Notes: generated by a model not told the origin, from the letters alone. A stretch of DNA of 64,000 bases from CBDUXT01 sp965371245 (GCA_965371245.1 CBDUXT010000019.1:6368-70367); one strand, 5' to 3'; shown: positions 42,401-50,480, counted from the first letter of the stretch. Program-made: numbers and translations.

Positions 42401-44522
42401 CGCCGTTCAGGGACCGGACAACTGCCAGTTCCCGCCGCTGGACGCCGGCAACAACTGGAACACAAGCGACATCGACATGCTTCCCCATGGTACTGTCGTC
42501 GCCGACGATTTCGTACCGGCCGGGGGGACGCTCGGCACGGTCTGTTTCTGGGGAACGTACGCCGACCAGGCGGACGACGGTAGGAACTGTGATGGGGAAG
42601 TCGATGACAAGTTCCGGATCCGCGTCTACGCGGACGACAACGGCTTCCCGGGGGCGATGCTCTTCGAGCAACTGGTCGATAACGCCAACGTTCAGCGAGG
42701 TCCGGAGGTGGGTGTGGGCCAGGACGGCGTGGGTGACGCCGTAGGGTACACGGTCATCCTGGACCCCCCATTCAACGACCTGGTCCAAAACGAACGGCAT
42801 TGGTTGGAGATCGCCAACAACACCGACGAGCCCGAGGGAAACACGTGCGTCTGGAGCTGGCAGATATTCATCGAGGCCGATCGCGACGAGTTCTCCTTGA
42901 TGGGTACCAACGACCGTCCGGACCAGGGTCCGGGAAGCGGCTATCTGCGCCAGGGAAGTGCCCGTCCGGTGGACTACGCCTTCTGCCTGGGCGCCGGGGG
43001 CGGCGAGCCGCTGAACTTTACCCAGCCCGCTGAGGAGGAGGACACGATGTCGTGTTGGAACTGCATTGACGACGTTTGTGAGCCGGAGACACTTCGTGGT
43101 TGCGTCGAAGGACAAAACGTTGGCAATCTTCCGGTTCAGAACTTCCGCGGCGACGAGGCCTGCACCGACCCCGACGGGGCGCGGCCCGAGCAGGAGGGGC
43201 AGCTCTGTCTTGGGTCCGGCTCCATCGCGAGCGTGGGGGGCGCGTGCAACGGCGGTGCTCCCAACGGGCTTCTTGAAGCCGGCGAGGAATGCGATGACGG
43301 TGACGACACTGTCCCGACCGATGGCTGCAACGGCTGTTTGCTCACGTGTGACGTGACCCCGGACCCGGAGGCGGGCGACGGGGCGAAGGTTATCGGTAAC
43401 GGTCTGTTCTCGTTCGACAACACCTGTGCACCCTCCGATGGGTCTCCACTGGTCCTGACCGATTACGGCGACACGGACATCAACAACAGCGTGTGGTTCC
43501 ACTACACGGCCACCTGTACGGGACGTGTGATCGTCAGTGCGTGCGCGACGGGTGTGGTCCGCAGCAGCTTCGACTCGGTCCTGGCGCTGTATCGTGACCC
43601 CGGCAACCCGACGAGTTGCATCTGTCCGGGTACGAGCAGTCAGTTCCTGGACGGCATCGGCGCCGATGAGAACTGCAACGGCAACGTCACCGGTCAAGCG
43701 GGCTTCCTGGTGCGAACGACGGAGCCCGGCTGGTGCTGGACCGTTCGCATAGGCGGTTGGGCCGGCGACTTCGGCATTGGCCTTCTGGATGTCGATTGTC
43801 AGCCCTTCGCCTGCAAGCTGTCGAGCCCACCGCAGATCGAGCAGGTGGTCAACGCCGGCGGCGGCAAGGTTGACAGCGTGAAGAACCGATACCTGTCGTT
43901 CACCGCGGGTGACCCGGGTCAGATACAGGCGATCCGTATCAAGATCCTCACTGCGCCCATCGGGTTAGAGGGCTGGGTCGATTCCACCTTCTGGGTCGGC
44001 GTTCCGACGGCGGTCAGCGAACTGAGCGGCAAGAGTGACAGCACGCCACCGACGTTCCAGAGATCGCTGGCTGAGTGTGAGCTGAACGAGGAAACTATGT
44101 TCCTGCCCGACTGGGCGAGTAGAGGAACGATCCACGTCACCGGTCCCCAGATCGTTCCGGGCGCGACCTACGAAATCACCGTCGTGGATAAGTCGTGCAA
44201 TCCTACAGCGAACGAGAGCTTTCCGCCGGAGAGTACGGTTGTGCTCGCTACCGGAGCCTGGGGTGATGTGGTGGGGCAGTTCCGGGCTGCCGACCAGACT
44301 TGGACGGCGCCGGATTCGACGGTAAGCGTCGCGTTCGACGTAGTGGCGATTCTCGACAAGTTCAAGAACGCGCCTACTGCGCCGAAAAAGGCGCGCGCCG
44401 ACATCCAGCCGAATCCCGTTGATGGCAAGATCAGCATCGTCGATGTGACCCGGGCCTTGGACGCCTTCAGTGGAGCCCAGTTCCCGTTCCCGCCGGTGAA
44501 TCCGACGACGCCGTGTCCGTAG
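39477..44522 (+). CDS. Giant cysteine-rich exported protein with dockerin-like C-terminus
   Basis: 1681 residues. TTGGAGG precedes three in-frame ATGs (39477, 39480, 39483). The signal peptide is HLAVALFAGGVLACGFTLQA. The body carries dozens of Cys in spaced motifs: CDEQCDDCSGC-type and QTDADCEDN segments; repeated GACC-type units (MGACCDTATGACNLALPWIC, AACCLPQSMC, GSCCQGPGTC); and GLLEAGEECDDGDDTVPTDG with CNGC, like Myxococcus disulfide repeats. Beta-rich domains lie between. NNSVWFHYTATCTGRVIVSA is a recurrent planctomycete sheet domain. The final 220 residues match those of the subtilase at 58338-60740 (NRYLSF, FWVGVPTAVSELSGKSD, DVTRALDAFSGAQFPF). Probably a cell-surface or secreted structural protein held by disulfides. 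Confidence 0.8.
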   Translation: MMMRAGKKAAWRHLAVALFAGGVLACGFTLQAADTRDTKSGGDRVNASIKYSTGVLSGGRLPIAPPTHAYSVDTVISRDGSGFLPQSLTREEIDAMGGGVAGLVCRFDEQCDDCSGCTDDVCVVPEGLLDGVCERTPIDLCEKCDDELFCTGVERCNGNDATCLSDGDPCVDKPDEICDELAGDSEAGACVTPCQTDADCEDNAADFCQSPEVCQLQECVGGDNPGDACSSGAQCPNGFCGGVCRETEGTCGDGAPCLATDQDCGFGRCCDAAGVCSRSPKAVCEGAGGVWLGIGDFATTQMEDDAKCEVIAPVDEPNEGVDFQCPAYASGITPEGDFLVAVGEIGAAGCNTFQEIGDDYQIGDGTGFLTLTTFRMVEGFRQGSRIRITFYDENGVFVEDSITDGRGGGEVELQTFVFDEKPVIPARGFVAIKAAIRFSPTGKHIWMSTTLTPDVGGNDPTRMWLNGGPVAASAVLPGGEPGVLAFEIIGDLLSDAMGACCDTATGACNLALPWICERDGGFFQGVGTACQVCTNDFTQACGVDSECVTCRGGTNDGTPCVMNSECTGGGTCDLSATCVFVPPACTVSACCNPADGTCVEVAGGMCSDDTPCTNDGDCAGIGEGTCQAPCPTGTESSGFGTNCGPNCCIQPVMTGGDLCTLATVIPIHVPLPGEPPVVITITGDNSGATFGDWLPDGTGTCQAGINNPDGAQKDRGWWEAFSIDACANVRVDDCCSRAISGEIKQPQWSFMQSTCDPCGGNPGSDTIGLPLGDPTTDAARGKPFCDDDDLWVTYGALAPGTYWQQIFSAPDGTFGLYQRHITVEACPEAACCLPQSMCVNDTSDKVVFVGDSPQLCAVDGDCGAGISCRTCAILNVVDCSDVGGFFNGFGFLPPGEDPNVSCGFGGVGPCDIGSCCQGPGTCRDETVDDGDPETPSTCDPAAPLTCVNRALCDQIGATFQGGEFCHFPIPPCPNCAVQGPDNCQFPPLDAGNNWNTSDIDMLPHGTVVADDFVPAGGTLGTVCFWGTYADQADDGRNCDGEVDDKFRIRVYADDNGFPGAMLFEQLVDNANVQRGPEVGVGQDGVGDAVGYTVILDPPFNDLVQNERHWLEIANNTDEPEGNTCVWSWQIFIEADRDEFSLMGTNDRPDQGPGSGYLRQGSARPVDYAFCLGAGGGEPLNFTQPAEEEDTMSCWNCIDDVCEPETLRGCVEGQNVGNLPVQNFRGDEACTDPDGARPEQEGQLCLGSGSIASVGGACNGGAPNGLLEAGEECDDGDDTVPTDGCNGCLLTCDVTPDPEAGDGAKVIGNGLFSFDNTCAPSDGSPLVLTDYGDTDINNSVWFHYTATCTGRVIVSACATGVVRSSFDSVLALYRDPGNPTSCICPGTSSQFLDGIGADENCNGNVTGQAGFLVRTTEPGWCWTVRIGGWAGDFGIGLLDVDCQPFACKLSSPPQIEQVVNAGGGKVDSVKNRYLSFTAGDPGQIQAIRIKILTAPIGLEGWVDSTFWVGVPTAVSELSGKSDSTPPTFQRSLAECELNEETMFLPDWASRGTIHVTGPQIVPGATYEITVVDKSCNPTANESFPPESTVVLATGAWGDVVGQFRAADQTWTAPDSTVSVAFDVVAILDKFKNAPTAPKKARADIQPNPVDGKISIVDVTRALDAFSGAQFPFPPVNPTTPCP

Positions 44523-45104
44523 GAGGACGGTCTGGACCGATGTGACTTCTTGAAAGCAAGGGTCGGGGTGGCCAGCCGCCCCGGCCCTTGTTCTTTCAAT
44601 CTGATGGTGGTACCGCGACGGGCCAGGTGGTTACGCCCTTGGCCAATCGCGGACTCTATTGTTTATGCCAAGCAGGTCTGCGTCCCGGTGGAAAGGCCGT
44701 TCCGGTTCCCTCACGTCGGTCTGGGTTACGCTGGAGCTTCGCAGCGGTTGGCCCGCATCGGCTGAGGCGATCCGCGGAGCTAAGCGGCCGCGGACGACTT
44801 GGGGCACAGGAGCGCTCAGCGATCCCCCGATGGTCGGTGGGACGGCCGTACCGGTACGCCTGCGGAACCGGGGAAGCATGCCTCAGGAGGGGGACGCCGG
44901 CTCCCGATGCCGGTGCCGCCTTAGATTATCGGGCCAAGAGAGACCATCGAGAAGTGCTGGACAGGTTGCATGTCTGCGCGCCGATGTTAACCTTGGATGT
45001 TCCTCTCCGCGGGAAGGCGATCGGGGCGGGGCCCCGCGTCCCAGGAGAGAAGACGGTTTGGCGTGGCTTGCGCTCGCTGGTCTCGCGAAAGGTGCTTGGC
45101 CATC
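44523..45104. other. Gap with terminator and a repeat trace
   Basis: After the terminator at 44552-44597 no convincing gene is seen up to 45104. A trace of repeat with CGCCGGCTCCCGATGCCGGTG lies at about 44896-44916, similar to the CACCGG-GATGCCGGTG hairpins. The promoter of the three-gene cassette should lie near the right end. Confidence 0.35.
44552..44597 (+). terminator. Strong intrinsic terminator of the cysteine-rich giant
   Basis: GAAAGCAAGGGTCGGGG on the left pairs with CCCCGGCCCTTGTTCTTTC on the right, with a stem of at least eleven bases after CAAGGG and a short loop, followed by TTCTTT. It sits 30 bases after the stop. Confidence 0.85.
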
Positions 45105-45836
45105 ATGACCAACGATTACGACCTCAACTTCGGGATCGAATGTAGGCGACCCATTGAATTGCAGTCCGAGTCCACTTCCGACTTCTTGGATAAGATTAGC
45201 GATGCTGTGCCGACGCTCGATCGAATCCAAGAGGATACCGAGAAGGGAACAATCGAGCTGTCCGAGCTAGGAAGGCTGCGGAAGAACCGGGAAGTCCGAA
45301 TCAAGTCCGATGGCCTACAGGCGACCGCGGCGAGTGAGATAACTCTGGAGGAGCGTCACGAATTCCTACGGATCGTAGCCGATGCCGCCGAGTCACTGGA
45401 GATTCCCAGACGCGATATTTCGTTGATCGATTTCCGGGCTATCTTCCGGATTGAGCACCGAGGAAACCATCATGATCTCGTAGCGAAAGCCCTGTGGGAG
45501 CCCGCACCGCTTTACACAACCGTGCAACAACTCGGGGTGCCGCTGGATGACGTGACGCTAGACTTTACAGCATCCCTGCCCGATCGAGATGAGTTCGGAG
45601 TAGCCGTGTACGTGATTCCACAAACGTCGAAGCGCGAAATCCGATCTGGCGAGTACGATGGAGACTCGGTCGTCATCATGTGCGGTATTGGACGCACGCA
45701 TGGCTTCCATCGGACGGGCTCGTTTTCCGAGATGCTTACAGAGCTTACGGACCTCTGGACCAGCAGGATATTGGGGCCTATCACGGACAACCTGGTTGCA
45801 GCGCTCACGGCGGCTGCCGCAACGGAGAGGCCATAA
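45105..45836 (+). CDS. Unrecognised protein, first gene of the MBL cassette
   Basis: 243 residues, from the ATG at 45105 (MTNDYDLNFGIECRRPIELQ). No family is recognised. It begins with a hydrophilic, mostly helical region (SDAVPTLDRIQEDTEKGTIE, LSELGRLRKNREVRIKSDGL), then ITLEERHEFLRIVADAAESL and a beta-rich half (VTLDFTASLPDRDEFGVAVY, SVVIMCGIGRTHGFHRTGSF). There is no signal peptide or membrane helix, so it is cytoplasmic. Its base composition looks lower in GC than the surrounding genes (about 57 percent in a spot count of one 60-base line). The next gene follows after 26 bases on the same strand, so all three cassette genes are probably one operon. Role unknown. Confidence 0.55.
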   Translation: MTNDYDLNFGIECRRPIELQSESTSDFLDKISDAVPTLDRIQEDTEKGTIELSELGRLRKNREVRIKSDGLQATAASEITLEERHEFLRIVADAAESLEIPRRDISLIDFRAIFRIEHRGNHHDLVAKALWEPAPLYTTVQQLGVPLDDVTLDFTASLPDRDEFGVAVYVIPQTSKREIRSGEYDGDSVVIMCGIGRTHGFHRTGSFSEMLTELTDLWTSRILGPITDNLVAALTAAAATERP

Positions 45837-45862
45837 AACCTCAGTTTCTTTAAGGCAACGAC

Positions 45863-46696
45863 ATGTCAGCTGGCAAAGTATTCGACTATGAAGAAGTTGC
45901 CCTGCTGCCCCAAGAAAAGGAATGGCGCGAAATCCAGTTTCCGGACGTCACGGCGTTCATCATCCGCGGCCCAAAAGGACATTACGCGTACAGATTCTCA
46001 AGGCCCACACGATCGAAGTACGCAGAAGAGACGATCTCCCTGCGCTACGAGGGCGGCAAGATCAAAGTACTCTGGGACAAAGTCCGTGCGGTGACTTCCG
46101 AGATCCAAGCGGGTTCTGGGAACCTAGTTGTCTATGAGGGGAAACTCGGAGGAGCGTTGAGCCGCGGCGAGGGGCTGCTCTCCAACGTTGGTTGCTTGCC
46201 CCAAGACCGCGCGATTGCTGCGGAAAGTCGGGGTCTTGAACTGTACGACGACGTTGTGGCTGAGCGCAACCAACTCAAGGTGGCAAACTCTGAATTGGGT
46301 CGCCGCGTTAGTGAGCTGACCCGGCGTGTGAGCGAACTGGCCCGCCGGCTTCATGAGAGGGTAGACGATCAGGATCTGCTTCGCGCGGCGCTTACTGCTC
46401 GCAACGACGGGAAGCTTCGTATGACCGAATCCTACGAGGGCATCGTCAGGCACGTCGGGAGGGACGAGGTGGTAGTCCTTTTTGAAGTGGACGACGACTT
46501 GGTCGAGCACACCTACATGCGCGATCAGTTTGTGGATTCGCGCCTGCCCGAGAAGGGTGATCGTTTGGCCGTTTACGTTCATGTCGCGCAGCTTCCCCAC
46601 GATGAGTCAGCAGAAGGCGCCGGCGAGGCAACGGAGGGTATCGATGAGCAGCCAAGACGCCGTAGAAACATCGGGCCAGCGCCTCGCGAGTTCTGA
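45863..46696 (+). CDS. Coiled-coil protein of unknown function, second gene of the MBL cassette
   Basis: 277 residues. The N-terminal half is beta-rich (REIQFPDVTAFIIRGPKGHY, SRPTRSKYAEETISLRYEGG, GGKIKVLWDKVRAVTSEIQ). Residues about 128-175 form a coiled coil with heptads (VAERNQLKVANSELGRRVSE, LTRRVSELARRLHERVDDQD). A second beta region follows (ESYEGIVRHVGRDEVVVLFE, DDDLVEHTYMRDQFVDSRLP), then an acidic patch and an Arg-rich end. It has no recognisable enzyme motif and could be an oligomeric scaffold or a DNA- or RNA-binding partner of the MBL protein. Its last 53 bases are shared with the start of that next gene, in a different frame, so the two are tightly coupled. Confidence 0.55.
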   Translation: MSAGKVFDYEEVALLPQEKEWREIQFPDVTAFIIRGPKGHYAYRFSRPTRSKYAEETISLRYEGGKIKVLWDKVRAVTSEIQAGSGNLVVYEGKLGGALSRGEGLLSNVGCLPQDRAIAAESRGLELYDDVVAERNQLKVANSELGRRVSELTRRVSELARRLHERVDDQDLLRAALTARNDGKLRMTESYEGIVRHVGRDEVVVLFEVDDDLVEHTYMRDQFVDSRLPEKGDRLAVYVHVAQLPHDESAEGAGEATEGIDEQPRRRRNIGPAPREF

Positions 46697-47774
46697 CAAG
46701 ATCTCTGTAGAAATCCACCTTTTCGGATGCGGCCAGGGCGATACCATCCTGGTTCACCTGCCTGAGAATCGTTGGGTGCTGATCGACTGTCACCTCCCCG
46801 TTCGGGATGGCACACGCGAGCGCTTCTTTCAGTTCTTGAGATCAAAGGAGATCGAGCGTTTGGACCTTATCTTCCAGACGCACCCAGACTTGGACCATTT
46901 CCACGGGATGATCGAAGTGCTTGAGTACTTTGCGTGCGAGGGTCGAGCGGTCGGTCGCTACTGTGACGGGGGTCTAACTGCCGAGGCTGCTCGAGGCCTG
47001 ATCTGGAGCGATCCGTTGGATTCGTCGGATAAGACGCACTACGGAAGACTCGAGGAACATCTCGATAAGTTCGATGACAGCTTCTTCTCCCGGATCGATG
47101 ACGAACACGAACCCATCTCACCCAAGGGCTACAAGAACCGTATCGACTTCATCCCCGTTGGTCCCAGCGCGGGCCTCAATAGACGGATCACTCGACGTGA
47201 CACACGAAAAGTCGCGGAGAATCCTAAGGCAAAGGTGGAGGCGAATGCTCTGTCCGTCGTCCTCGTGTTGTCGATACGGGAAGGCGATCGAGTCTGCAAT
47301 GTGCTTCTGACCGGCGACGCTGACTCGGACAGCATGGAACTCGCCCTTGACGCCTGGTCACGGAAGTCTTGCGAAACTTCAACGCGTGCCGATTTCGATG
47401 TCATCAAAATCCCGCACCATGGTTCGATCGAATCCCGTTCAACGCGCTTGTGTAAGGCCAAACGCAATGATCGAGAATGCTGTGTGGCCGCCGTTTCAGT
47501 CGGAGAGAGATACGACGTGCTTCCCGATCGAGCTGTTCTCCGAGATTATCTGAATGCAGGGTGGACCGTGATGCTAACCACGGTACGGCGCGGGGCTGCC
47601 CGTAGCAACCGCCCGGGCGGGCTCGCGGATCGTGGTCGCCCCTTGGTCCGTAGCTTTGAGGCCCACACAATCACGATCACCGTGACCGCGGACGGTGTTG
47701 TGGAACACAGCCCTGAAGCGGCGGTGGTTCAAACTGGGGATCTTGTCTTGTACGAGAGCGCGGCCCCCGAGTAA
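46644..47774 (+). CDS. ComEC-like MBL-fold hydrolase, third gene of the MBL cassette
   Basis: 376 residues. The start at 46644 follows GGAGGG with six-base spacing. EIHLFGCGQGDTILVHL (about 24-39) matches the GQGDXXLI entry of the ComEC/Rec2 nuclease domain; the metal motif is THPDLDHFHG with His80, Asp82, Asp84 and His85; LLTGDADS (221-228) and IKIPHHGS (254-261) complete the site. These domains hydrolyse DNA or phosphodiester bonds in ComEC, but this protein has no membrane helices, so it is a soluble stand-alone form. It has an Arg/Gly-rich insertion near the C-terminus (RRGAARSNRPGGLADRGRPL). It overlaps its upstream gene, implying a shared role. A defence or nucleic-acid function is inferred. 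Confidence 0.7.
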   Translation: MSSQDAVETSGQRLASSDKISVEIHLFGCGQGDTILVHLPENRWVLIDCHLPVRDGTRERFFQFLRSKEIERLDLIFQTHPDLDHFHGMIEVLEYFACEGRAVGRYCDGGLTAEAARGLIWSDPLDSSDKTHYGRLEEHLDKFDDSFFSRIDDEHEPISPKGYKNRIDFIPVGPSAGLNRRITRRDTRKVAENPKAKVEANALSVVLVLSIREGDRVCNVLLTGDADSDSMELALDAWSRKSCETSTRADFDVIKIPHHGSIESRSTRLCKAKRNDRECCVAAVSVGERYDVLPDRAVLRDYLNAGWTVMLTTVRRGAARSNRPGGLADRGRPLVRSFEAHTITITVTADGVVEHSPEAAVVQTGDLVLYESAAPE

Positions 47775-47780
47775 TGTACT

Positions 47781-48737
47781 TCAGTGCCGCGCGTCGGCGC
47801 TGCGGAACCACTCCACGAACTTCGCCAGGCCCGTCTTCATGTCCGTGGCCGGTTTGTAGCCCAACTCGTTTATGGCCAGCGTTACGTCCGCGTAGGTATG
47901 GCTGACATCGCCCGGTTGGAGAGGGTGCGGCTCGAGGGTCGCGCTCTTTCCCATGGCGTCTTCCAGCAGACCGATCAGGTTGGTGAGCGACACCGGGCGT
48001 GATTCGCCCAGGTTGTAGATGTGGAATCCGTCGCAGCGGTCGATGGCACGGAGCGCGCCGTCGATGATGTCGTCGATGTAGGTGTGGTCGCGCGTCATGG
48101 TGCCGTCGCCGAACACGGGGATCGGCTTATCCTCCTCGATCAGCCGGGCGAACTTGTGGATGGCCAGGTCCGGTCGCTGCCGCGGCCCGTAGACCGTGAA
48201 GAACCGCAGGCTGGTGATCGACATGCCGAAGAGGTGGTGATAGGTGTGACAGAGCAGCTCGCCGGCTTTTTTGGTGGCGGCGTAGGGCGAGATGGGATGA
48301 TCGACCGGGTCGGACTCGGCAAACGGGACCTTCTTGTTGTTGCCGTAGACGCTCGAACTCCCCGCGAAAATGAATCGCTGCACACCGTGTTGCCGGCAGG
48401 CCTCCAACAGAACCATGGTCCCGCCGAGGTTGACATCCTGATAGAGAAGCGGCTGCTCGATGGAGGGTCGAACACCGGCGCGAGCGGCCAGGTGGACGAC
48501 GAGGTCCACCCCTTTGCCGACCGCCTCGCCCATGGTGGCCTGGTCGCGGATGTCGGCCTCGACCAAGTCGAAGCGATCGTTGGAGCAAAGCCGCTCGATG
48601 TTCCGTCGTTTGACGGCGGGGTTGTAGAACTCGTCGAAGCTGTCCACCCCGATCACGTCGTGCGCGGCGTGGACCAAGGCCTCACAAAGATGCGAGCCGA
48701 TAAAGCCCGCGGCGCCGGTGACGAGGATTCTGGACAT
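47781..48737 (-). CDS. NAD-dependent epimerase/dehydratase, UDP-uronate epimerase-like
   Basis: 318 residues, extended short-chain dehydrogenase fold. GAAGFIGSHLCEALV (8-22) binds NAD. The active site is SSSVYG (127-132) with Tyr152 and Lys156 in SPYAATKKAGE. The N-terminus (DSFDEFYNPAVKRRNIERL) and PRQRPDLAIHKFARLIEEDK resemble UDP-glucuronate 4-epimerases and related nucleotide-sugar epimerases. GGAG lies seven bases before the ATG at 48737. The UDP-glucose dehydrogenase gene precedes it on the same strand with a 48-base gap, so the pair should convert UDP-glucose to UDP-glucuronate and then to UDP-galacturonate for surface glycans. Confidence 0.85.
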   Translation of the reverse strand: MSRILVTGAAGFIGSHLCEALVHAAHDVIGVDSFDEFYNPAVKRRNIERLCSNDRFDLVEADIRDQATMGEAVGKGVDLVVHLAARAGVRPSIEQPLLYQDVNLGGTMVLLEACRQHGVQRFIFAGSSSVYGNNKKVPFAESDPVDHPISPYAATKKAGELLCHTYHHLFGMSITSLRFFTVYGPRQRPDLAIHKFARLIEEDKPIPVFGDGTMTRDHTYIDDIIDGALRAIDRCDGFHIYNLGESRPVSLTNLIGLLEDAMGKSATLEPHPLQPGDVSHTYADVTLAINELGYKPATDMKTGLAKFVEWFRSADARH

Positions 48738-48785
48738 GTTGGATCTCCATGCCCCGGCTCTCGAAACGAAGAAACGGGACATGCC

Positions 48786-50102
48786 CTATGACACCGGAAC
48801 CGTCGGCCGCCCGATGCTGACGTAGTGAAAGCCGCGCTTGGCGAGAAGCCGCGGGTCGTACAGGTTGCGCCCGTCAAAGATCAGCTTGGCGGGCATCTTC
48901 TCGGCGATCAAATCGAAATCGGGCGTGCGGAACTTTGGCCAGTCGGTGAAGATGACCAATCCGTCGGCACCGGATAGTGCGTCGTATCCGTCGTCGATCA
49001 TGGTGACGGTATCGCCCAGCTCGGCCCGCGCGGTTCGCATGGCCTCGGGGTCGTGCGCCCGCACGGTGATGCCGCGCTCGACGAACATCTTGATGGCCGC
49101 GATCGCCGGCGACTCGCGGACGTCGTCGGTTCGTGCCTTGAACGCCAGGCCCCATACGGCAAGCGTCGTCTTCGAGCAGGTCTCGCCGAAATGGTCAATG
49201 ACTCGCCGGGCGAAGGATGTGCGTTGTCGTTGGTTCACCTCGTGTACGGCCGACACAATGCTCATCGGGTGGTCGGCCTGTTCACCCATCGATATCAAGG
49301 CGCTGACGTCTTTGGGAAAGCAGGATCCACCGTAGCCGACCCCCGGAAACAGAAACGCATCGCCGATTCTCGAATCGGACCCCACGCCTCGGCGAACACG
49401 TTCGACGTCAGCGCCAAATCGCTCGCACAGGCCCGCCACTTCGTTCATGAACGAAATCTTCGTCGCGAGCAGGGCGTTGGCCGCATACTTGGTCATCTCG
49501 GCGCTGGCCGGGTCCATCACCAGGATTCGCTCAGCCCGCCGCATGAACGGGCCGTACAGCTCTCGCATGATTTCCACCACCGCCGGGTTGGTGGCCCCGA
49601 TCACGACACGATCGGGGCGGGTGAAGTCCTCGATCGCCGCCCCTTCCTTCATGAACTCCGGGTTGCTGACGTAGTCGATCGGATGGTCCGTGCAGGCGGT
49701 AATCGCCGCGAGAACCTTCTTGTGCGTTCCGACCGGGACGGTGCTCTTCATGACCACGATTCGGTAGCCGTCCATGGTCTTACCGATGGTCGCGGCGACA
49801 TCGAGAATGGCGGATAGGTCGGCCGATCCATCGGCCGCGGGCGGCGTACCCACGGCGATGAAGATCACCCGCGCTTTTGTGACGGCTTCTTCGAGATCGG
49901 TGGTGAATTCGAGACGCCCGGCGTTCGCGTTTCGCTTCACGATCTCGCCAAGCCCGGGCTCATAGATAGGGATTTCGCCGCGACCGAGGGCCTCGATCTT
50001 GGCCGCATCGCAGTCCACGCAGATCACGTGGTTCCCGCTTTCAGCGAAGCATGCGCCCGCCACCAGGCCGACGTATCCAGTACCCACAACCGACATCTGC
50101 AT
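48786..50102 (-). CDS. ugd: UDP-glucose 6-dehydrogenase
   Basis: 438 residues. It oxidises UDP-glucose to UDP-glucuronate with 2 NAD+. The start at 50102 (MQMSVVGTGYVGLVAGACFA) follows AGGAG with seven-base spacing; open frame upstream of this looks noncoding. Rossmann motif GTGYVGLVAGACFAESG, then IAVGTPPAADGSADLS, the TVPVGT region, ANALLATKISFMNEVA, and the catalytic cysteine in FPGVGYGGSCFPKDVSAL, then the C-terminal domain with AVWGLAFKARTDDVRESPA. The epimerase gene follows. Upstream on the same strand lie the DUF5989, carbamoyltransferase and SxtJ-like genes, consistent with one surface-glycan locus. Confidence 0.95.
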   Translation of the reverse strand: MQMSVVGTGYVGLVAGACFAESGNHVICVDCDAAKIEALGRGEIPIYEPGLGEIVKRNANAGRLEFTTDLEEAVTKARVIFIAVGTPPAADGSADLSAILDVAATIGKTMDGYRIVVMKSTVPVGTHKKVLAAITACTDHPIDYVSNPEFMKEGAAIEDFTRPDRVVIGATNPAVVEIMRELYGPFMRRAERILVMDPASAEMTKYAANALLATKISFMNEVAGLCERFGADVERVRRGVGSDSRIGDAFLFPGVGYGGSCFPKDVSALISMGEQADHPMSIVSAVHEVNQRQRTSFARRVIDHFGETCSKTTLAVWGLAFKARTDDVRESPAIAAIKMFVERGITVRAHDPEAMRTARAELGDTVTMIDDGYDALSGADGLVIFTDWPKFRTPDFDLIAEKMPAKLIFDGRNLYDPRLLAKRGFHYVSIGRPTVPVS

Positions 50103-50151
50103 CGTTACGCTCCTATCCGCCGATCCAACGTGGGGCGGCGGATGGACATGA

Positions 50152-50167
50152 GCGGGCAAAAGCCCGC
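50152..50167. repeat. Short hairpin GCGGGC/GCCCGC
   Basis: GCGGGC (50152-50157) pairs with GCCCGC (50162-50167) across AAAA, in the gap between the DUF5989 and ugd genes. It may be a small REP-like unit or a weak attenuator. Confidence 0.35.
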
Positions 50168-50302
50168 GCGACCGCCGCGAGCCAGCAGCCCGCGGCGAGA
50201 CTCGCTCCGTCTATCTGACTGACTCTCCAGCCGGTCCCCCAGGCCATGAAACACCTGGCCGCGCCATGTGAGAGAGGCCGGCCAGCTCGCAGACTCGTCT
50301 GG

Positions 50303-50461
50303 CTAGAACAACGGGTAGATGAACGGGGCGATGGGCGACGAGCTGGCGAACAGGACCAGGGCGCCGACGAGCAGCAGCACCGCGATCAGCGGCACGAGCC
50401 ACCATTTCTTCTCTTCCTTGATGAAGAGGAGGAACTCTTTGAGAAGCGACTGCTTGGCCAT
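50303..50461 (-). CDS. DUF5989 family small membrane protein, 52 residues
   Basis: Translation on the minus strand from the ATG at 50461 gives MAKQSLLKEFLLFIKEEKKW, then WLVPLIAVLLLVGALVLFAS and SSPIAPFIYPLF, ending at a TAG. The single membrane helix and the IKEEKKWWLVP prelude are characteristic of DUF5989, which is found next to carbamoyltransferases and SxtJ-like proteins. Its role is unknown; it may help a membrane-bound glycan-modifying complex. GGTGGGAGAAC precedes the ATG. It lies between the carbamoyltransferase and ugd genes on the same strand. Easily missed because of its size. Confidence 0.8.
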   Translation of the reverse strand: MAKQSLLKEFLLFIKEEKKWWLVPLIAVLLLVGALVLFASSSPIAPFIYPLF

Positions 50462-50480
50462 GTTCTCCCACCTGCGGAAG

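Noticed and set aside
41556..43697. A 713-codon open frame on the minus strand, antisense to the cysteine-rich giant
   Set aside because: It lies wholly inside a well-supported gene, has no family motif, and such mirrored frames are expected in GC-rich coding DNA. The plus-strand gene has a signal peptide, ribosome binding site and terminator.
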